From the NCBI GenBank assembly GCA_937995335.1, contig CALKIH010000011.1, forward strand, positions 142,049 to 206,048: a stretch of 64,000 bases of DNA, written 5' to 3'. Each line of letters starts with the position of its first letter. Positions within the stretch are counted from its first letter, which is position 1. Origin of the DNA: UBA2357 sp002344625. Lineage in GTDB: Bacteria; Pseudomonadota; Gammaproteobacteria; Burkholderiales; Rhodocyclaceae. The translations under genes and the position numbers were made by a program. Below, piece after piece: positions 16,435 to 25,414 of the stretch. The notes under the pieces are model-generated. The model was given only the letters and a program-made list of their open reading frames with translations, searched no databases and was not told where the DNA came from.

Positions 16435-17811
16435 ATGAATACCGCCGCCAACGCGCTCAACACCTTCAACGATCTCGAACGATGGCTCAACGAGCGCCGT
16501 GTCACCGAAGTCGAATGCCTGGTGCCCGACCTGACCGGCGTCGCACGTGGCAAGATCCTGCCGCGTAGCAAACTGACCGAAGATCGCGGCATGCGCCTGC
16601 CCGAGACCATCATCGGCCTCACCGTGACCGGCAACTGGCCGGATGCCAACACCGCGATCGACGAACTGCTCAACACCAACGATCCGGACATGAGTCTGGT
16701 GCCGGACCCGCGCACCGTGCGCATGGTGCCGTGGGCAACCGACCCGACCGCGCAAGTCATCCATGACTGTTATTTTCGCGATGGCACGGCGGTGGACTAC
16801 GCGCCCCGCCAGGTGCTGCGCAACGTGTTGCACCTGTACGAAAAGCAGGGTTGGAAGCCGGTGGTGGCCCCCGAGCTCGAGTTCTATCTGGTCGAGAAGA
16901 ACACCAACGCGGATGTACCCCTGCGCCCGCCGATAGGCCGTTCGGGCCGCTATGAGACCAGCCGCCAGCACTACAGCATCGACGCGGTGAACGAGTTCGA
17001 TCCGCTGTTCGAAGAAATCTACGATTACTGCGACGCGATGGACCTCGACGTCGACACCCTGATTCACGAGATGGGGGCCGGGCAGATGGAGATCAACTTC
17101 CTGCATGGCGACCCGCTCGATCTCGCCGACAAGGTGTTCTTCTTCAAACGTACGCTGCGCGAGGCGGCCCTGCGCCACGGCATGTACGCCACCTTCATGG
17201 CCAAGCCGATGGAGGGCGAACCGGGCAGCGCGATGCATGTGCACCAGAGCGTGCTCGACCTCAAGACCGGCGCGAACATCTTCTCCAACGACGACGGCAC
17301 GGCGTCGCAGGCGTTCAACTACTACATCGGCGGGCTGCAGAAGTACATTCCGCCGGCGCTGTCCTTCCTGGCGCCCTATGTGAATTCGTATCGACGCCTG
17401 GTGCCGAATGCCGCCGCGCCGGTGAACCTGCACTGGGGCAGCGACAACCGCACCGTCGGACTGCGGGTGCCGAGCTCCAATCCCGCCAACCGCCGCGTCG
17501 AGAACCGGGTCATCGGTGCCGACGCCAATCCCTATGTGGCGATGGCCACCACGCTGGCGTGCGGCTATCTGGGCATGATCCAGCAACTCGAATGCAGCAC
17601 CGAAATGACCGGCAACGCCTACCTGTCGCGGGAAGGCCTGCCGGGGAGCCTCAGCGAGGCGGTGAGCCTGCTCGAAGAATGCTCCGAATTGCACTCGGTG
17701 CTTGGGCGGCGCTTCTGCGGCATCTATCGGGCGGTAAAGCTGTCGGAGCATGTCGAGTTCATGCGCGCGATTTCGCCGTGGGAGCGCGAGCACTTGTTGC
17801 TGCACGTCTGA
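16435..17811 (+). CDS. puuA: glutamate-putrescine ligase (glutamine synthetase family)
   Basis: 458-residue glutamine synthetase-fold protein. The metal-binding ELEFYL and MGAGQMEINF segments, the HVHQS motif and the NPANRRVENR adenylation-side motif are visible. In PuuA/SpuB the enzyme joins glutamate to putrescine with ATP, the first step of the gamma-glutamylated route. Start ATG has GGAGA seven bases upstream. Position between puuD and an SpuC-like aminotransferase matches the Pseudomonas spuABC order, which supports SpuB/PuuA over true GlnA. Confidence 0.88.
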   Translation: MNTAANALNTFNDLERWLNERRVTEVECLVPDLTGVARGKILPRSKLTEDRGMRLPETIIGLTVTGNWPDANTAIDELLNTNDPDMSLVPDPRTVRMVPWATDPTAQVIHDCYFRDGTAVDYAPRQVLRNVLHLYEKQGWKPVVAPELEFYLVEKNTNADVPLRPPIGRSGRYETSRQHYSIDAVNEFDPLFEEIYDYCDAMDLDVDTLIHEMGAGQMEINFLHGDPLDLADKVFFFKRTLREAALRHGMYATFMAKPMEGEPGSAMHVHQSVLDLKTGANIFSNDDGTASQAFNYYIGGLQKYIPPALSFLAPYVNSYRRLVPNAAAPVNLHWGSDNRTVGLRVPSSNPANRRVENRVIGADANPYVAMATTLACGYLGMIQQLECSTEMTGNAYLSREGLPGSLSEAVSLLEECSELHSVLGRRFCGIYRAVKLSEHVEFMRAISPWEREHLLLHV

Positions 17812-17876
17812 ACCCTCTCCGAATCCGTTCCGCAGTCCCCGGTGGGGGGCGGACATCTTGAATCGAGGAAGTACCC

Positions 17877-19265
17877 ATGAATGCAAAAATCGACGGCGCG
17901 AATTTCCGCCAACTCGACGCAGCCCATCACCTTCACCCCTTCACCGACAACAAGTCGCTTGGCGAAACCGGTACGCGCGTGATCGTGCGCGGCGAAGGCG
18001 TTCGCATCTGGGACAGCGAAGGCAACGAGATCATCGACGGCATGAGCGGTCTGTGGTGCGTGAATCTCGGCTACGGCCGCAAGGACCTGGTCGCCGCCGC
18101 GACCCGGCAGATGGAAACCCTGCCGTTCTACAACAGCTTCTTCAAGACCACCACGGTGCCGGCCACCGAGCTCGCGGCGATGATCGCCGAGCTTGCGCCG
18201 CCCGATATGCAGCATGTGTTCTTCGCGAGCTCGGGGTCGGAGAGCAACGATACCGTGGTACGCATGGTGCGCCGCTACTGGGATCTGCTCGAACAGCCGC
18301 AGCGCAAGGTGATCATCAGCCGCAAGAACGCGTATCACGGCAGCACCATGGCCGGTGCCAGCCTCGGCGGCATGGAGGGCATGCATGCGCAGGGCGACCT
18401 CCCGCTGCCCAACATCACCCATATCGACCAGCCTTACATCCTGCAGCATGGTCTCCCGGGCGAGTCCGAGGACGACTTCGGTCTGCGCGCGGCGAGGTGG
18501 CTGGAAGACAAGATCCTCGAACTCGGTCCGGCGCGGGTTGCGGCTTTCATCGGCGAGCCGATACAGGGGGCGGGCGGCGTGATCATTCCGCCGGCCACCT
18601 ACTGGCGCGAGATTCAGCGCATCTGCGACAAATACGGCGTGCTGCTGGCGCAGGACGAGGTGATCTGCGGGTTCGGGCGGCTTGGTTACTGGTTCGGCTG
18701 CCAGCATCCGCACATCGCGACCCGGCCCGATATCATCACGTTCGCCAAGGGGGTGAGTTCCGGCTACCTGCCGCTGGGCGGGGTGCTGGTGGGCAAGCGC
18801 ATTGCGGACGTGCTGATCGAGAAAGGCGGCGAGTTCAACCATGGCTACACCTATTCGGGCCACCCGGTCGCCTGCGCGGTGGGTCTGGCCAACCTGCGCG
18901 CGCTGCGCGACGAGCATGTCATCGAGCATGTGCGCGAGGATGTCGCGCCCTATCTGGCGGAAAAGTTTGCCGCGCTCAACGACCATCCCCTGGCCGGCGA
19001 TGCCCGCGCGCTCGGTCTGGTCGCCGGGCTGGTGCTTTACAAGGACAAGGCCACGCGCACGCTGTTCGACGATGAACTCGGTGTCGGTTATCGGTGCCGC
19101 GAGCACTGCTTCAAGAACGGGGTGGTGATGCGCGCGGTGGGCGAGCGCATGATCATCGCTCCGCCGCTGGTGATCACCCGGGCTGAAATCGACGAAATGA
19201 TGCGGCGCATTGCCAAGAGTCTCGACGACACCCATGCCGAGCTCGCCGAGAAGGGGCTGCTATGA
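17877..19265 (+). CDS. spuC: putrescine/polyamine-pyruvate aminotransferase (SpuC-like)
   Basis: 462-residue class III PLP aminotransferase. The PLP lysine is in TFAKGVSSGYLPLGG (about residue 290), the ASSGSESNDT phosphate-binding block at about 120 and the DEVICGFGR block before it. N-terminal HHLHPFTDNKSLGETG is typical of putrescine/spermidine-pyruvate and omega-aminotransferases. It can convert putrescine directly to 4-aminobutyraldehyde with pyruvate, giving the locus a second route besides gamma-glutamylation. GAGGAA lies seven bases before the ATG. Its stop overlaps the puuC start. Confidence 0.87.
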   Translation: MNAKIDGANFRQLDAAHHLHPFTDNKSLGETGTRVIVRGEGVRIWDSEGNEIIDGMSGLWCVNLGYGRKDLVAAATRQMETLPFYNSFFKTTTVPATELAAMIAELAPPDMQHVFFASSGSESNDTVVRMVRRYWDLLEQPQRKVIISRKNAYHGSTMAGASLGGMEGMHAQGDLPLPNITHIDQPYILQHGLPGESEDDFGLRAARWLEDKILELGPARVAAFIGEPIQGAGGVIIPPATYWREIQRICDKYGVLLAQDEVICGFGRLGYWFGCQHPHIATRPDIITFAKGVSSGYLPLGGVLVGKRIADVLIEKGGEFNHGYTYSGHPVACAVGLANLRALRDEHVIEHVREDVAPYLAEKFAALNDHPLAGDARALGLVAGLVLYKDKATRTLFDDELGVGYRCREHCFKNGVVMRAVGERMIIAPPLVITRAEIDEMMRRIAKSLDDTHAELAEKGLL

Positions 19266-20767
19266 GCACGAAAGAAAACCGCAAGCGCGACTGGCATGCC
19301 GAGGCGGCCGGCCTCAAGGTGGACGGACGCGCTTTCATCGACGGCCAGCGCGTCGATGCGCTGGCGGGTGCGACCTTCGAGATCCAGTCACCGATCGACG
19401 GGCGGATTCTCGGCAGCGCCGCGCGCGGCATGGGCGAAGACATCGACAAGGCGGTGAGCGTCGCGCGGGCCGCATTTGACGACGGGCGGTGGGCCCGCCA
19501 GGCGCCGGCCGCGCGCAAGCGCGCGCTCGGGCGCTTCGCGGAAGGCATCCTCGCGGCCCGCGACGAGCTTGCACTGCTCGAGACCCTCGACATGGGCAAG
19601 CCGATCGCCTACAGCCGCAGCGTCGACGTGCCGGCTTCGGCGCGCTGCATCCAATGGTATGCCGAGGCGATCGACAAGGTGTACGACGAAATCGCGCCGA
19701 CGGCCGAGACCGCGCTGGCACTGATCACGCGCGAGGCGATGGGGGTGATCGGCTGCATCGTGCCGTGGAACTACCCGATGATCATGGCCGCATGGAAGCT
19801 CGGCCCGGCGCTGGCGACCGGCAACAGCGTGGTGTTGAAACCGTCCGAAAAGTCGCCGCTGACCGCGCTGCGGCTGGCCGAAATCGCGCTCGCGGCGGGG
19901 ATACCGGCCGGGGTCTTCAATGTCGTGCCCGGTTTCGGCCATGAGGCCGGCGAGGCGCTGGCGCTGCACATGGATGTCGATGCGATCGGCTTCACCGGCT
20001 CGACCCGGGTGGGCAGGCGCATGCTCGACTATTCCGCCCGCTCCAATCTCAAGCGGGTGTACAACGAACTCGGCGGCAAGTCGGCCAACATCGTGTTCGC
20101 CGATTTCGACAATCTCGAACGCGCGGCCGCGACCGCGGCCGGTGCGATGTTCTTCAATCAGGGCGAGAGCTGCAACGCGCCCTCGCGCCTGTTCGTGCAA
20201 AGCTCGATCGCCGATGAATTCGTGGCGCGTCTTGCCGCTGCGGCGCCGAAGTTCATGCCGGCCGATCCGCTCGACGAGTCCACCGTGATGGGGGCGCTGG
20301 TCGATGGCACCCAGCTTTCCACCGTGATGGGCTACATCGAGGCCGGCATGGGCGAGGGCGCCCAGTGTCTGACGGGTGGCCGGCAGGCGCGGGCGTCGAC
20401 CGGGGGCTTCTATGTCGAGCCGACGGTATTCGACGGTGTGAGCAACGCGATGAAGATCGCACGCGAGGAGATCTTCGGGCCGGTATTGTCGGTGATTCGC
20501 TTCGATACCGAAGACCAGGCGATCGCAATGGCCAACGATACCCCCTATGGATTGCAGGCTGCGGTATGGAGCAGCCACCTCGACCGCGCCCATCGCGTCG
20601 CGCGCCGCTTGCGGGCCGGTACGGTGCACGTCAATCAGTACGACGACGACGACATGACGGTGCCGTTCGGTGGTTTCAAGCAGAGCGGCAACGGCCGCGA
20701 CAAGTCGCTGCATGCGCTCGAGAAATACACCGAGCTCAAGACCACCTGGATCCGGTTGGCGATGTGA
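19262..20767 (+). CDS. puuC: gamma-glutamyl-gamma-aminobutyraldehyde dehydrogenase
   Basis: 501-residue NAD(P)-dependent aldehyde dehydrogenase. The PWNYP cofactor block, the catalytic Glu in ELGGKSANIVFADFD and the catalytic Cys in FFNQGESCNAPSRLF are present, with the C-terminal PFGGFKQSGNGRDKSLHALE. Length and motifs match PuuC/KauB, which oxidise gamma-glutamyl-aminobutyraldehyde, 4-aminobutyraldehyde and related aldehydes. It starts inside the aminotransferase stop (ATGA) and its own stop overlaps the next start, so all three are translationally coupled. Confidence 0.92.
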   Translation: MSTKENRKRDWHAEAAGLKVDGRAFIDGQRVDALAGATFEIQSPIDGRILGSAARGMGEDIDKAVSVARAAFDDGRWARQAPAARKRALGRFAEGILAARDELALLETLDMGKPIAYSRSVDVPASARCIQWYAEAIDKVYDEIAPTAETALALITREAMGVIGCIVPWNYPMIMAAWKLGPALATGNSVVLKPSEKSPLTALRLAEIALAAGIPAGVFNVVPGFGHEAGEALALHMDVDAIGFTGSTRVGRRMLDYSARSNLKRVYNELGGKSANIVFADFDNLERAAATAAGAMFFNQGESCNAPSRLFVQSSIADEFVARLAAAAPKFMPADPLDESTVMGALVDGTQLSTVMGYIEAGMGEGAQCLTGGRQARASTGGFYVEPTVFDGVSNAMKIAREEIFGPVLSVIRFDTEDQAIAMANDTPYGLQAAVWSSHLDRAHRVARRLRAGTVHVNQYDDDDMTVPFGGFKQSGNGRDKSLHALEKYTELKTTWIRLAM

Positions 20768-22128
20768 TGGAACGTTCGCTGCCGTCGATTCCCGATCTGA
20801 TCCACAAGCTGCGCGAGCAAGGCGTACACAGCCTGTTCGCGCAGTTCACCGACATTCATGGCATCGCCAAGGGCAAGTTCGTACCCCTGGCGCGCCTGGG
20901 CGATCTGGTCGAAGACGGCGCAGGGTTTTCCGGGCCTTCGATCTGGGGCACGGGCTTGCCGCGCTTCGGGCCGAGCAGCGAATACTACGGACGGGCGGTG
21001 CTCGACACCGTCCAGGCCCTGCCTTGGATGCCGGGCTATGCGCGGGTGGTGGTCGATGGCTTCGTGGCAGGCCGGCCGTTCGAGGCCTGCCCGCGGCAGG
21101 TGTTGAAGCGCCAGGTCGCGCGCCTGGACGAGCGCGGCTGGAAGCTCAACGTCGGGATCGAGCCCGAGTTCTTTCTGTTTCGGCGCGATCCGGATGGGCG
21201 CCCGCTGCCGCTCGCGCTCGATCCGGCCGACACGCTCGACAAACCGTCCTACGATTACCAGACGCTCAGCCGAGGCCGTCCCTTTCTCGATCGTCTGATC
21301 CCGATGCTGACCACGCTTGGATTCGGGCTGGAGCAGGTCGATCATGAAGACGCCAACGGCCAGTTCGAGATCAATTATCGCCACGACCATGCGCTGGAGG
21401 CGGCGGATCGGCTGATGCTGTTCAAGATGGCGGCGCACGGGGTGGCCGAGTCGCTTGGACTGGTGTTCAGCCTGATGCCGAAACCATTCGCCGACCAGCC
21501 CGGCAGTGGCCTGCATTTTCATCTGTCGCTCGAGGATGAGTCCGGGCGCATGGTGATGAAGGACGCCAAGGCGCCCGAACGGCTCGATCTTTCGCTCGTC
21601 GGGCAGCAATTCCTGGCAGGGCTGCTTGCGCACGCGGGCGGGCTGACCGCGCTGTGCGCACCTACCGTGAACTCGTACAAGCGGCTGTGTGCGGGCGCGG
21701 CGCGCTCCGGCAGCACCTGGGTGCCGGGGCTTGCGCTCTATGGCGACAACAACCGCAGCACGCTCGCGCGCATCACCGCCGGGCGGATCGAATGGCGGGT
21801 GCCCGATGGCACCTGCAATCCGTACCTCGCCCTTGCGGGCGTCATCGCGGCGGGGCTGGACGGGATCGAGCGCGGCCTGGATCCGGGCGCCCCGGTCGAC
21901 GGCGATATCGGGTCATGGTCGGCCGAGCAGCGTGAGCGGCACGGGTCGGCCCGGCTGCCCGCTACCCTGGCCGAAGCGGTCGGGGCCCTGGCGGCCGACC
22001 CGTTGTTGGGCCGCGCGCTGGGCGGGACCGTGATCGAGCAGTTCGTGGCGATCAAGCACGACGAGTGGTCGGACTATCGGCGCAGGGTCAGCGAGTGGGA
22101 GTTCGAGCACACGCTGTGGCGTTACTAG
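20767..22128 (+). CDS. type III (GlnT-like) glutamine synthetase family ligase
   Basis: 453-residue glutamine synthetase-fold enzyme, clearly different from the PuuA-like neighbour. Blocks include FTDIHGIAKGKFVPL, GIEPEFFLF, DHEDANGQFEINY and GLHFHLS. The HEDANGQFE block is typical of the GlnT type III group, some of which make gamma-glutamylmethylamide or act on other amines rather than ammonia. Overlap of its start with the puuC stop places it in the polyamine operon. It may re-capture ammonia released by PuuB or glutamylate a second amine substrate; both are inference. Confidence 0.8.
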   Translation: MERSLPSIPDLIHKLREQGVHSLFAQFTDIHGIAKGKFVPLARLGDLVEDGAGFSGPSIWGTGLPRFGPSSEYYGRAVLDTVQALPWMPGYARVVVDGFVAGRPFEACPRQVLKRQVARLDERGWKLNVGIEPEFFLFRRDPDGRPLPLALDPADTLDKPSYDYQTLSRGRPFLDRLIPMLTTLGFGLEQVDHEDANGQFEINYRHDHALEAADRLMLFKMAAHGVAESLGLVFSLMPKPFADQPGSGLHFHLSLEDESGRMVMKDAKAPERLDLSLVGQQFLAGLLAHAGGLTALCAPTVNSYKRLCAGAARSGSTWVPGLALYGDNNRSTLARITAGRIEWRVPDGTCNPYLALAGVIAAGLDGIERGLDPGAPVDGDIGSWSAEQRERHGSARLPATLAEAVGALAADPLLGRALGGTVIEQFVAIKHDEWSDYRRRVSEWEFEHTLWRY

Positions 22129-22174
22129 GTGTCGCCAGGCGCGGGGGGGCGGCTCGCCCGTGGCCGGCGCATGC

Positions 22175-22951
22175 TCAGCCGCCTGGCTGCAGGGTGCGGC
22201 GGTCGCGTTCGACCTTGAAGATGTAGCGCTGCACGTTGGTTGCGACCCTGGCCGGCAGATCGATGAACTCGCAGCCGGCGCGGATACTCTTTGCGCCGCT
22301 GCGGCTTTCGAGTACGAACTGGTTGCGCAGCTTCAGCTTGACCGCCGCCGGTTCGATTTCGGGCATGACCAGTTGGCAGTTTTCGAACGTGGCGCCGGGG
22401 TGAAGCTCGAGCTGCTCCGGCTGAACCACGAGCGCCAGCCCGCCGGCGCTGATATCGAGCACGCGCAACTCGGTGGTCCGTGGCTCGCCGGTGGGCGTCT
22501 TCAGCGTGATCCGGCAGCTTACCGGGTTGTGCAAGGGCACCGTCAGCCGATAGCATTCGCGCCGCTGCAGGCGCAGCAATACCTCGGGCATGGTGGCGCG
22601 GAGCGCGTCGAAACCATCGTAGGGAAAGCGTTCCGCGCCGTCGAGATGGAATTGCATGCGTATGCCTTCGAGGCGGGTCACGCAGGTCAGCGTCTCGGCC
22701 CGACTCGCCCGGTCGTTCAAGGTTTCGTCGGGGCTACGATCCAGGATGAGCCAACTGCCGTCATCGGCAACGCTGAGCACCGCGCTCACGAATGAAAGAC
22801 CACCGGGCAGGAAGACGCTCAACAGGCAACGCTTCTCGGCGAGCGCCGTCATAAACTGAACGATGCTGCGCGGGTTCCGCACCAAGTAGTTGGGAAATTT
22901 CTCGAGATCGAGGATTTCGTTGTGAGAGTCGTGTTCGGCTGGATCGATCAT
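22175..22951 (-). CDS. ycgR: flagellar brake protein with PilZ domain (YcgR-like)
   Basis: 258-residue protein with an N-terminal YcgR domain (about 10-115; LVRNPRSIVQFMTALAEKR) and a C-terminal PilZ domain. The c-di-GMP-binding RxxxR motif is in LQRRECYRL and the DISAGGLAL motif follows. On binding c-di-GMP such proteins slow or curb flagellar rotation at the stator/rotor interface. It is the last gene of the minus-strand flagellar run and converges with the polyamine operon. Confidence 0.9.
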   Translation of the reverse strand: MIDPAEHDSHNEILDLEKFPNYLVRNPRSIVQFMTALAEKRCLLSVFLPGGLSFVSAVLSVADDGSWLILDRSPDETLNDRASRAETLTCVTRLEGIRMQFHLDGAERFPYDGFDALRATMPEVLLRLQRRECYRLTVPLHNPVSCRITLKTPTGEPRTTELRVLDISAGGLALVVQPEQLELHPGATFENCQLVMPEIEPAAVKLKLRNQFVLESRSGAKSIRAGCEFIDLPARVATNVQRYIFKVERDRRTLQPGG

Positions 22952-22984
22952 GCGCTGGCGGCGGGTGAATGGGTTTGCCGGTGG

Positions 22985-23311
22985 TTATAGCATGTCCCCG
23001 CCGGTTTGGCGCGGGCGCGCTTCGTTCACCGCGGGCAGGCTGCGGGCCTCGACCTTGTAGAGCCAGGCGAGCAGTTCGGCAATCGCGACGTATAGTTGCG
23101 GCGGAATCCGCTCATCGAGGTCCACCTGCATCAACAGGCCCACCAGTTCGGGTGATTCATGCACGAATACGCCCGCTTCGCGTGCCCGCGCGATGATCTC
23201 CTGGGCAATCAGGCCGCGACCCTTGGCCACGACGCGAGGTGCCGCTTCGCCGTGGGTATAGGTCAGTGCGACCGCTTCGTCGCGGCCGGGCCGCTCCGCG
23301 TCATCCGCCAT
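22985..23311 (-). CDS. orphan FlhB C-terminal-domain protein
   Basis: 108-residue protein resembling only the cytoplasmic C-terminal domain of FlhB/YscU export-switch proteins: AVALTYTHGEAAPRVVAKGRG, then AREAGVFVHESPELVGLLMQV and IAELLAWLYKVE. The membrane domain is absent and the autocleavage NPTH is replaced by THGE, so it cannot be cleaved in the usual way. Small FlhB-like proteins (sometimes called FlhX or FhlB) occur beside fliK in other bacteria and may support export switching. It overlaps the fliK stop by 11 bases. Confidence 0.78.
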   Translation of the reverse strand: MADDAERPGRDEAVALTYTHGEAAPRVVAKGRGLIAQEIIARAREAGVFVHESPELVGLLMQVDLDERIPPQLYVAIAELLAWLYKVEARSLPAVNEARPRQTGGDML

Positions 23312-24593
23312 CGCGCCGTTCCGCCACGAATCCGGTCAAAGGCAGGTTGGCGGTTTCGAGCGCCGAACGCAGCTGTTCGCGAGCCGCATCCAGCGCCGCC
23401 ACCGTTTGTGCTTCGTCCGCCAGCAGGCGGATCGATACGCCATGGGTACCGAGCTGCAGGCGCGCCTCGACGCCGCCAAGATTGGGCAGGGTGATGCTGA
23501 GGGTGCTGTTCCATTCCGGGTTGGTTTCGTCGCTGCCTTCGCCGGCGTCGCCATGCTCGCGCCAAGGGTCTTCGATTTCCCACTGAAAGGCCTGGCCGGG
23601 CCAGGCCTGTCCGCTCAGCATGTAGTTCTGTGTGGCCATCGCATCCAGCTGTTGATGCACGACCGGCATGAGACGGTCCGGGATCGACAGGCCGCGATTG
23701 AGGGCCGTCTTTTGCTGGTTTTCCGGTGCCGCGTCGTCGGTGCTGATACCCATCCCGAAAGCGGTGCGCTCCGCCATGCTGGACGCGGTGCCGCGCGTGC
23801 CGGCAGGGTTGGCGCCGGTTTCGGCTACCGTGCGTGGGGGCAGCGGATTTCCATCGCCATCGACCTCGCCCGGCGCCAGACCGAGCCCGAGCAGCAGTCC
23901 TGCGAGTGTTCCCGACATCCCGCGCGCGCCTGCTGCGTTCCCCGACTGCCCGGCAAGATTGGGCTGAGCGGTGAGGGCGGCCAGCGACGACAGGTTTGTC
24001 GACAGTTGTCCCTGTGGCTCGCGCAACAAACTGGCGGTGTCGAGTTTGCCCGACAGCCACTTGAGTTGGTGAGCCTCGTAGAACAGCCCCGACTGGGTCA
24101 GCGCCTGGCGCAGCGCCGGGGCAAGCGTCTGCGTGGCCGCGTTGCCGGTCGGCGGCGCGTTCAGCAAGGGCTTGCCCTCGGCGAGCAATGCCGCCTGTGG
24201 CGCCGGCTGGCCGGTGAGCACGAAGCTGATCAGGCGACCCGCGGCGCTGAGGCTGGGTCGGTTCGCCTCGGTTGCACCCGCGGCGAGCGGATTGGCCAGT
24301 TGGGCGAACACCGCGTTCGGCGCGTTGCGGGTGACGATGAGTTCGAGCATGTCACCGGCCTTGGCCGAATGGTTCAGCGAGAGGGTGTAGCTGCGCCCCC
24401 CCACCAGCGCCTGAAAGGTGCCGTCCGGTAGCGGGCGCTCGAGCGTTGCGGTGAATTGCTGCCCGGGCATGAGTTGGGGCAGGCGTGCCTGGAGTTCGCG
24501 GACCTTGGCGGTGCCCTGGACGGGAGGTTCGCTGTCGAAGAAGCTTGCTTCGGTGAGCATCCGAAGCCTTGCGGCGAGGTCTGAGGGGATCAT
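23301..24593 (-). CDS. fliK: flagellar hook-length control protein
   Basis: 430-residue FliK. The C-terminal conserved hook-length domain lies at about residues 330-415 (LSITLPNLGGVEARLQLG, VSIRLLADEAQ, LRSALETANLPL). The long N-terminal part is rich in Gly, Ala, Pro and Gln and poorly conserved, as expected for the secreted ruler. It is unusual to find it between fliT and an FlhB-like gene in the filament cluster rather than with the hook genes, though this occurs in related betaproteobacteria as far as I recall. Confidence 0.85.
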   Translation of the reverse strand: MIPSDLAARLRMLTEASFFDSEPPVQGTAKVRELQARLPQLMPGQQFTATLERPLPDGTFQALVGGRSYTLSLNHSAKAGDMLELIVTRNAPNAVFAQLANPLAAGATEANRPSLSAAGRLISFVLTGQPAPQAALLAEGKPLLNAPPTGNAATQTLAPALRQALTQSGLFYEAHQLKWLSGKLDTASLLREPQGQLSTNLSSLAALTAQPNLAGQSGNAAGARGMSGTLAGLLLGLGLAPGEVDGDGNPLPPRTVAETGANPAGTRGTASSMAERTAFGMGISTDDAAPENQQKTALNRGLSIPDRLMPVVHQQLDAMATQNYMLSGQAWPGQAFQWEIEDPWREHGDAGEGSDETNPEWNSTLSITLPNLGGVEARLQLGTHGVSIRLLADEAQTVAALDAAREQLRSALETANLPLTGFVAERRDGG

Positions 24594-24627
24594 GGCGGGC
24601 GCTCCAGGCCCTTACGCCAGCGGCCGG

Positions 24628-24966
24628 CTAGGGCCCGAGCGCCCCATAGGCATTGCGTACGGCGCGGTCGCGGACGCCCTCGGACAGCAGCTTGCGGGTG
24701 CTGTGCATCCACGGGTCGACATGGTTGCGCACGACTTCGGCGTCGTCGAGGATACGGGTGATGAGCTCGGCCTTGTATCGCTGTTCGGCGGCGTCGAGTC
24801 CTGGGAGCTGCATGCCGGCTGGCTCGAGCGTGGCGAGGCTCTTGTGCAGTTCGGCCATCGCGAGCTCGAGGCTGGTGAGTTGGTCCCAGTCGTTGGCAAC
24901 CGCGGCTGCGACCATTTCGGTCGAGATGCGCGCCATGTCTTCGAAGGCCTTCAGGGTTGCGTTCAT
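24628..24966 (-). CDS. fliT: flagellar export chaperone FliT-like
   Basis: 112-residue, mainly helical acidic protein without strong motifs. It is assigned by size and by position directly after fliS in a flaG-fliD-fliS-x-fliK run, where FliT or a FliT-like chaperone for the FliD cap protein normally sits. Segment ISTEMVAAAVANDWDQLTSLE resembles FliT N-termini. FliT also controls FlhDC in enterics, but that role is not implied here. Confidence 0.68.
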   Translation of the reverse strand: MNATLKAFEDMARISTEMVAAAVANDWDQLTSLELAMAELHKSLATLEPAGMQLPGLDAAEQRYKAELITRILDDAEVVRNHVDPWMHSTRKLLSEGVRDRAVRNAYGALGP

Positions 24967-24977
24967 GCCGATGCCCC

Positions 24978-25391
24978 TCAGCCGTGCGCGGTACGTCCGG
25001 CCTGCGGAGCAATCGCTTCCCAGCTTTCGCGCAGGCCTCCGAGCAGGCCGGCCACTTCATCGAGCGCGGCTTGGTTGTTGTGCAGGTTTGCATACAGCAG
25101 GCGGTCCGTCATGTATTCGTACAACGCGGACAGGCGCATCGCGAGTTCGCCGCCCGCGTCGAAATCGAGACTGGCGTCGAGCCCGTTGGCAATGATCTCG
25201 ATGGCCTTCGAGATCGCGATGCCTTTGGCGGGAATGTCCTTGCGCTCGAGTGCGTGCCGGGCGCTGGAAATCGAAAGCAGCGCGCCGTCGAACAGCATCA
25301 GGATGAGCTTGTGCGGATCGGCGCTGGTGACACCGGTTTCCACGCTCACCTTGGCGTAGGCCGAGGCACGGTTGATAGAGGGGCCAAACAT
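24978..25391 (-). CDS. fliS: flagellin export chaperone FliS
   Basis: 137-residue four-helix chaperone that keeps flagellin unfolded until export. Family blocks: AYAKVSVETGVTSADPHKLI, LMLFDGALLSISSARHAL, IEIIANGLDASLDF and MTDRLLYANLHNN. Full length. It lies between fliD and fliT in one transcription unit. Confidence 0.93.
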   Translation of the reverse strand: MFGPSINRASAYAKVSVETGVTSADPHKLILMLFDGALLSISSARHALERKDIPAKGIAISKAIEIIANGLDASLDFDAGGELAMRLSALYEYMTDRLLYANLHNNQAALDEVAGLLGGLRESWEAIAPQAGRTAHG

Positions 25392-25414
25392 CTGCGTGCT
25401 CCTGTGAGTCAGGG

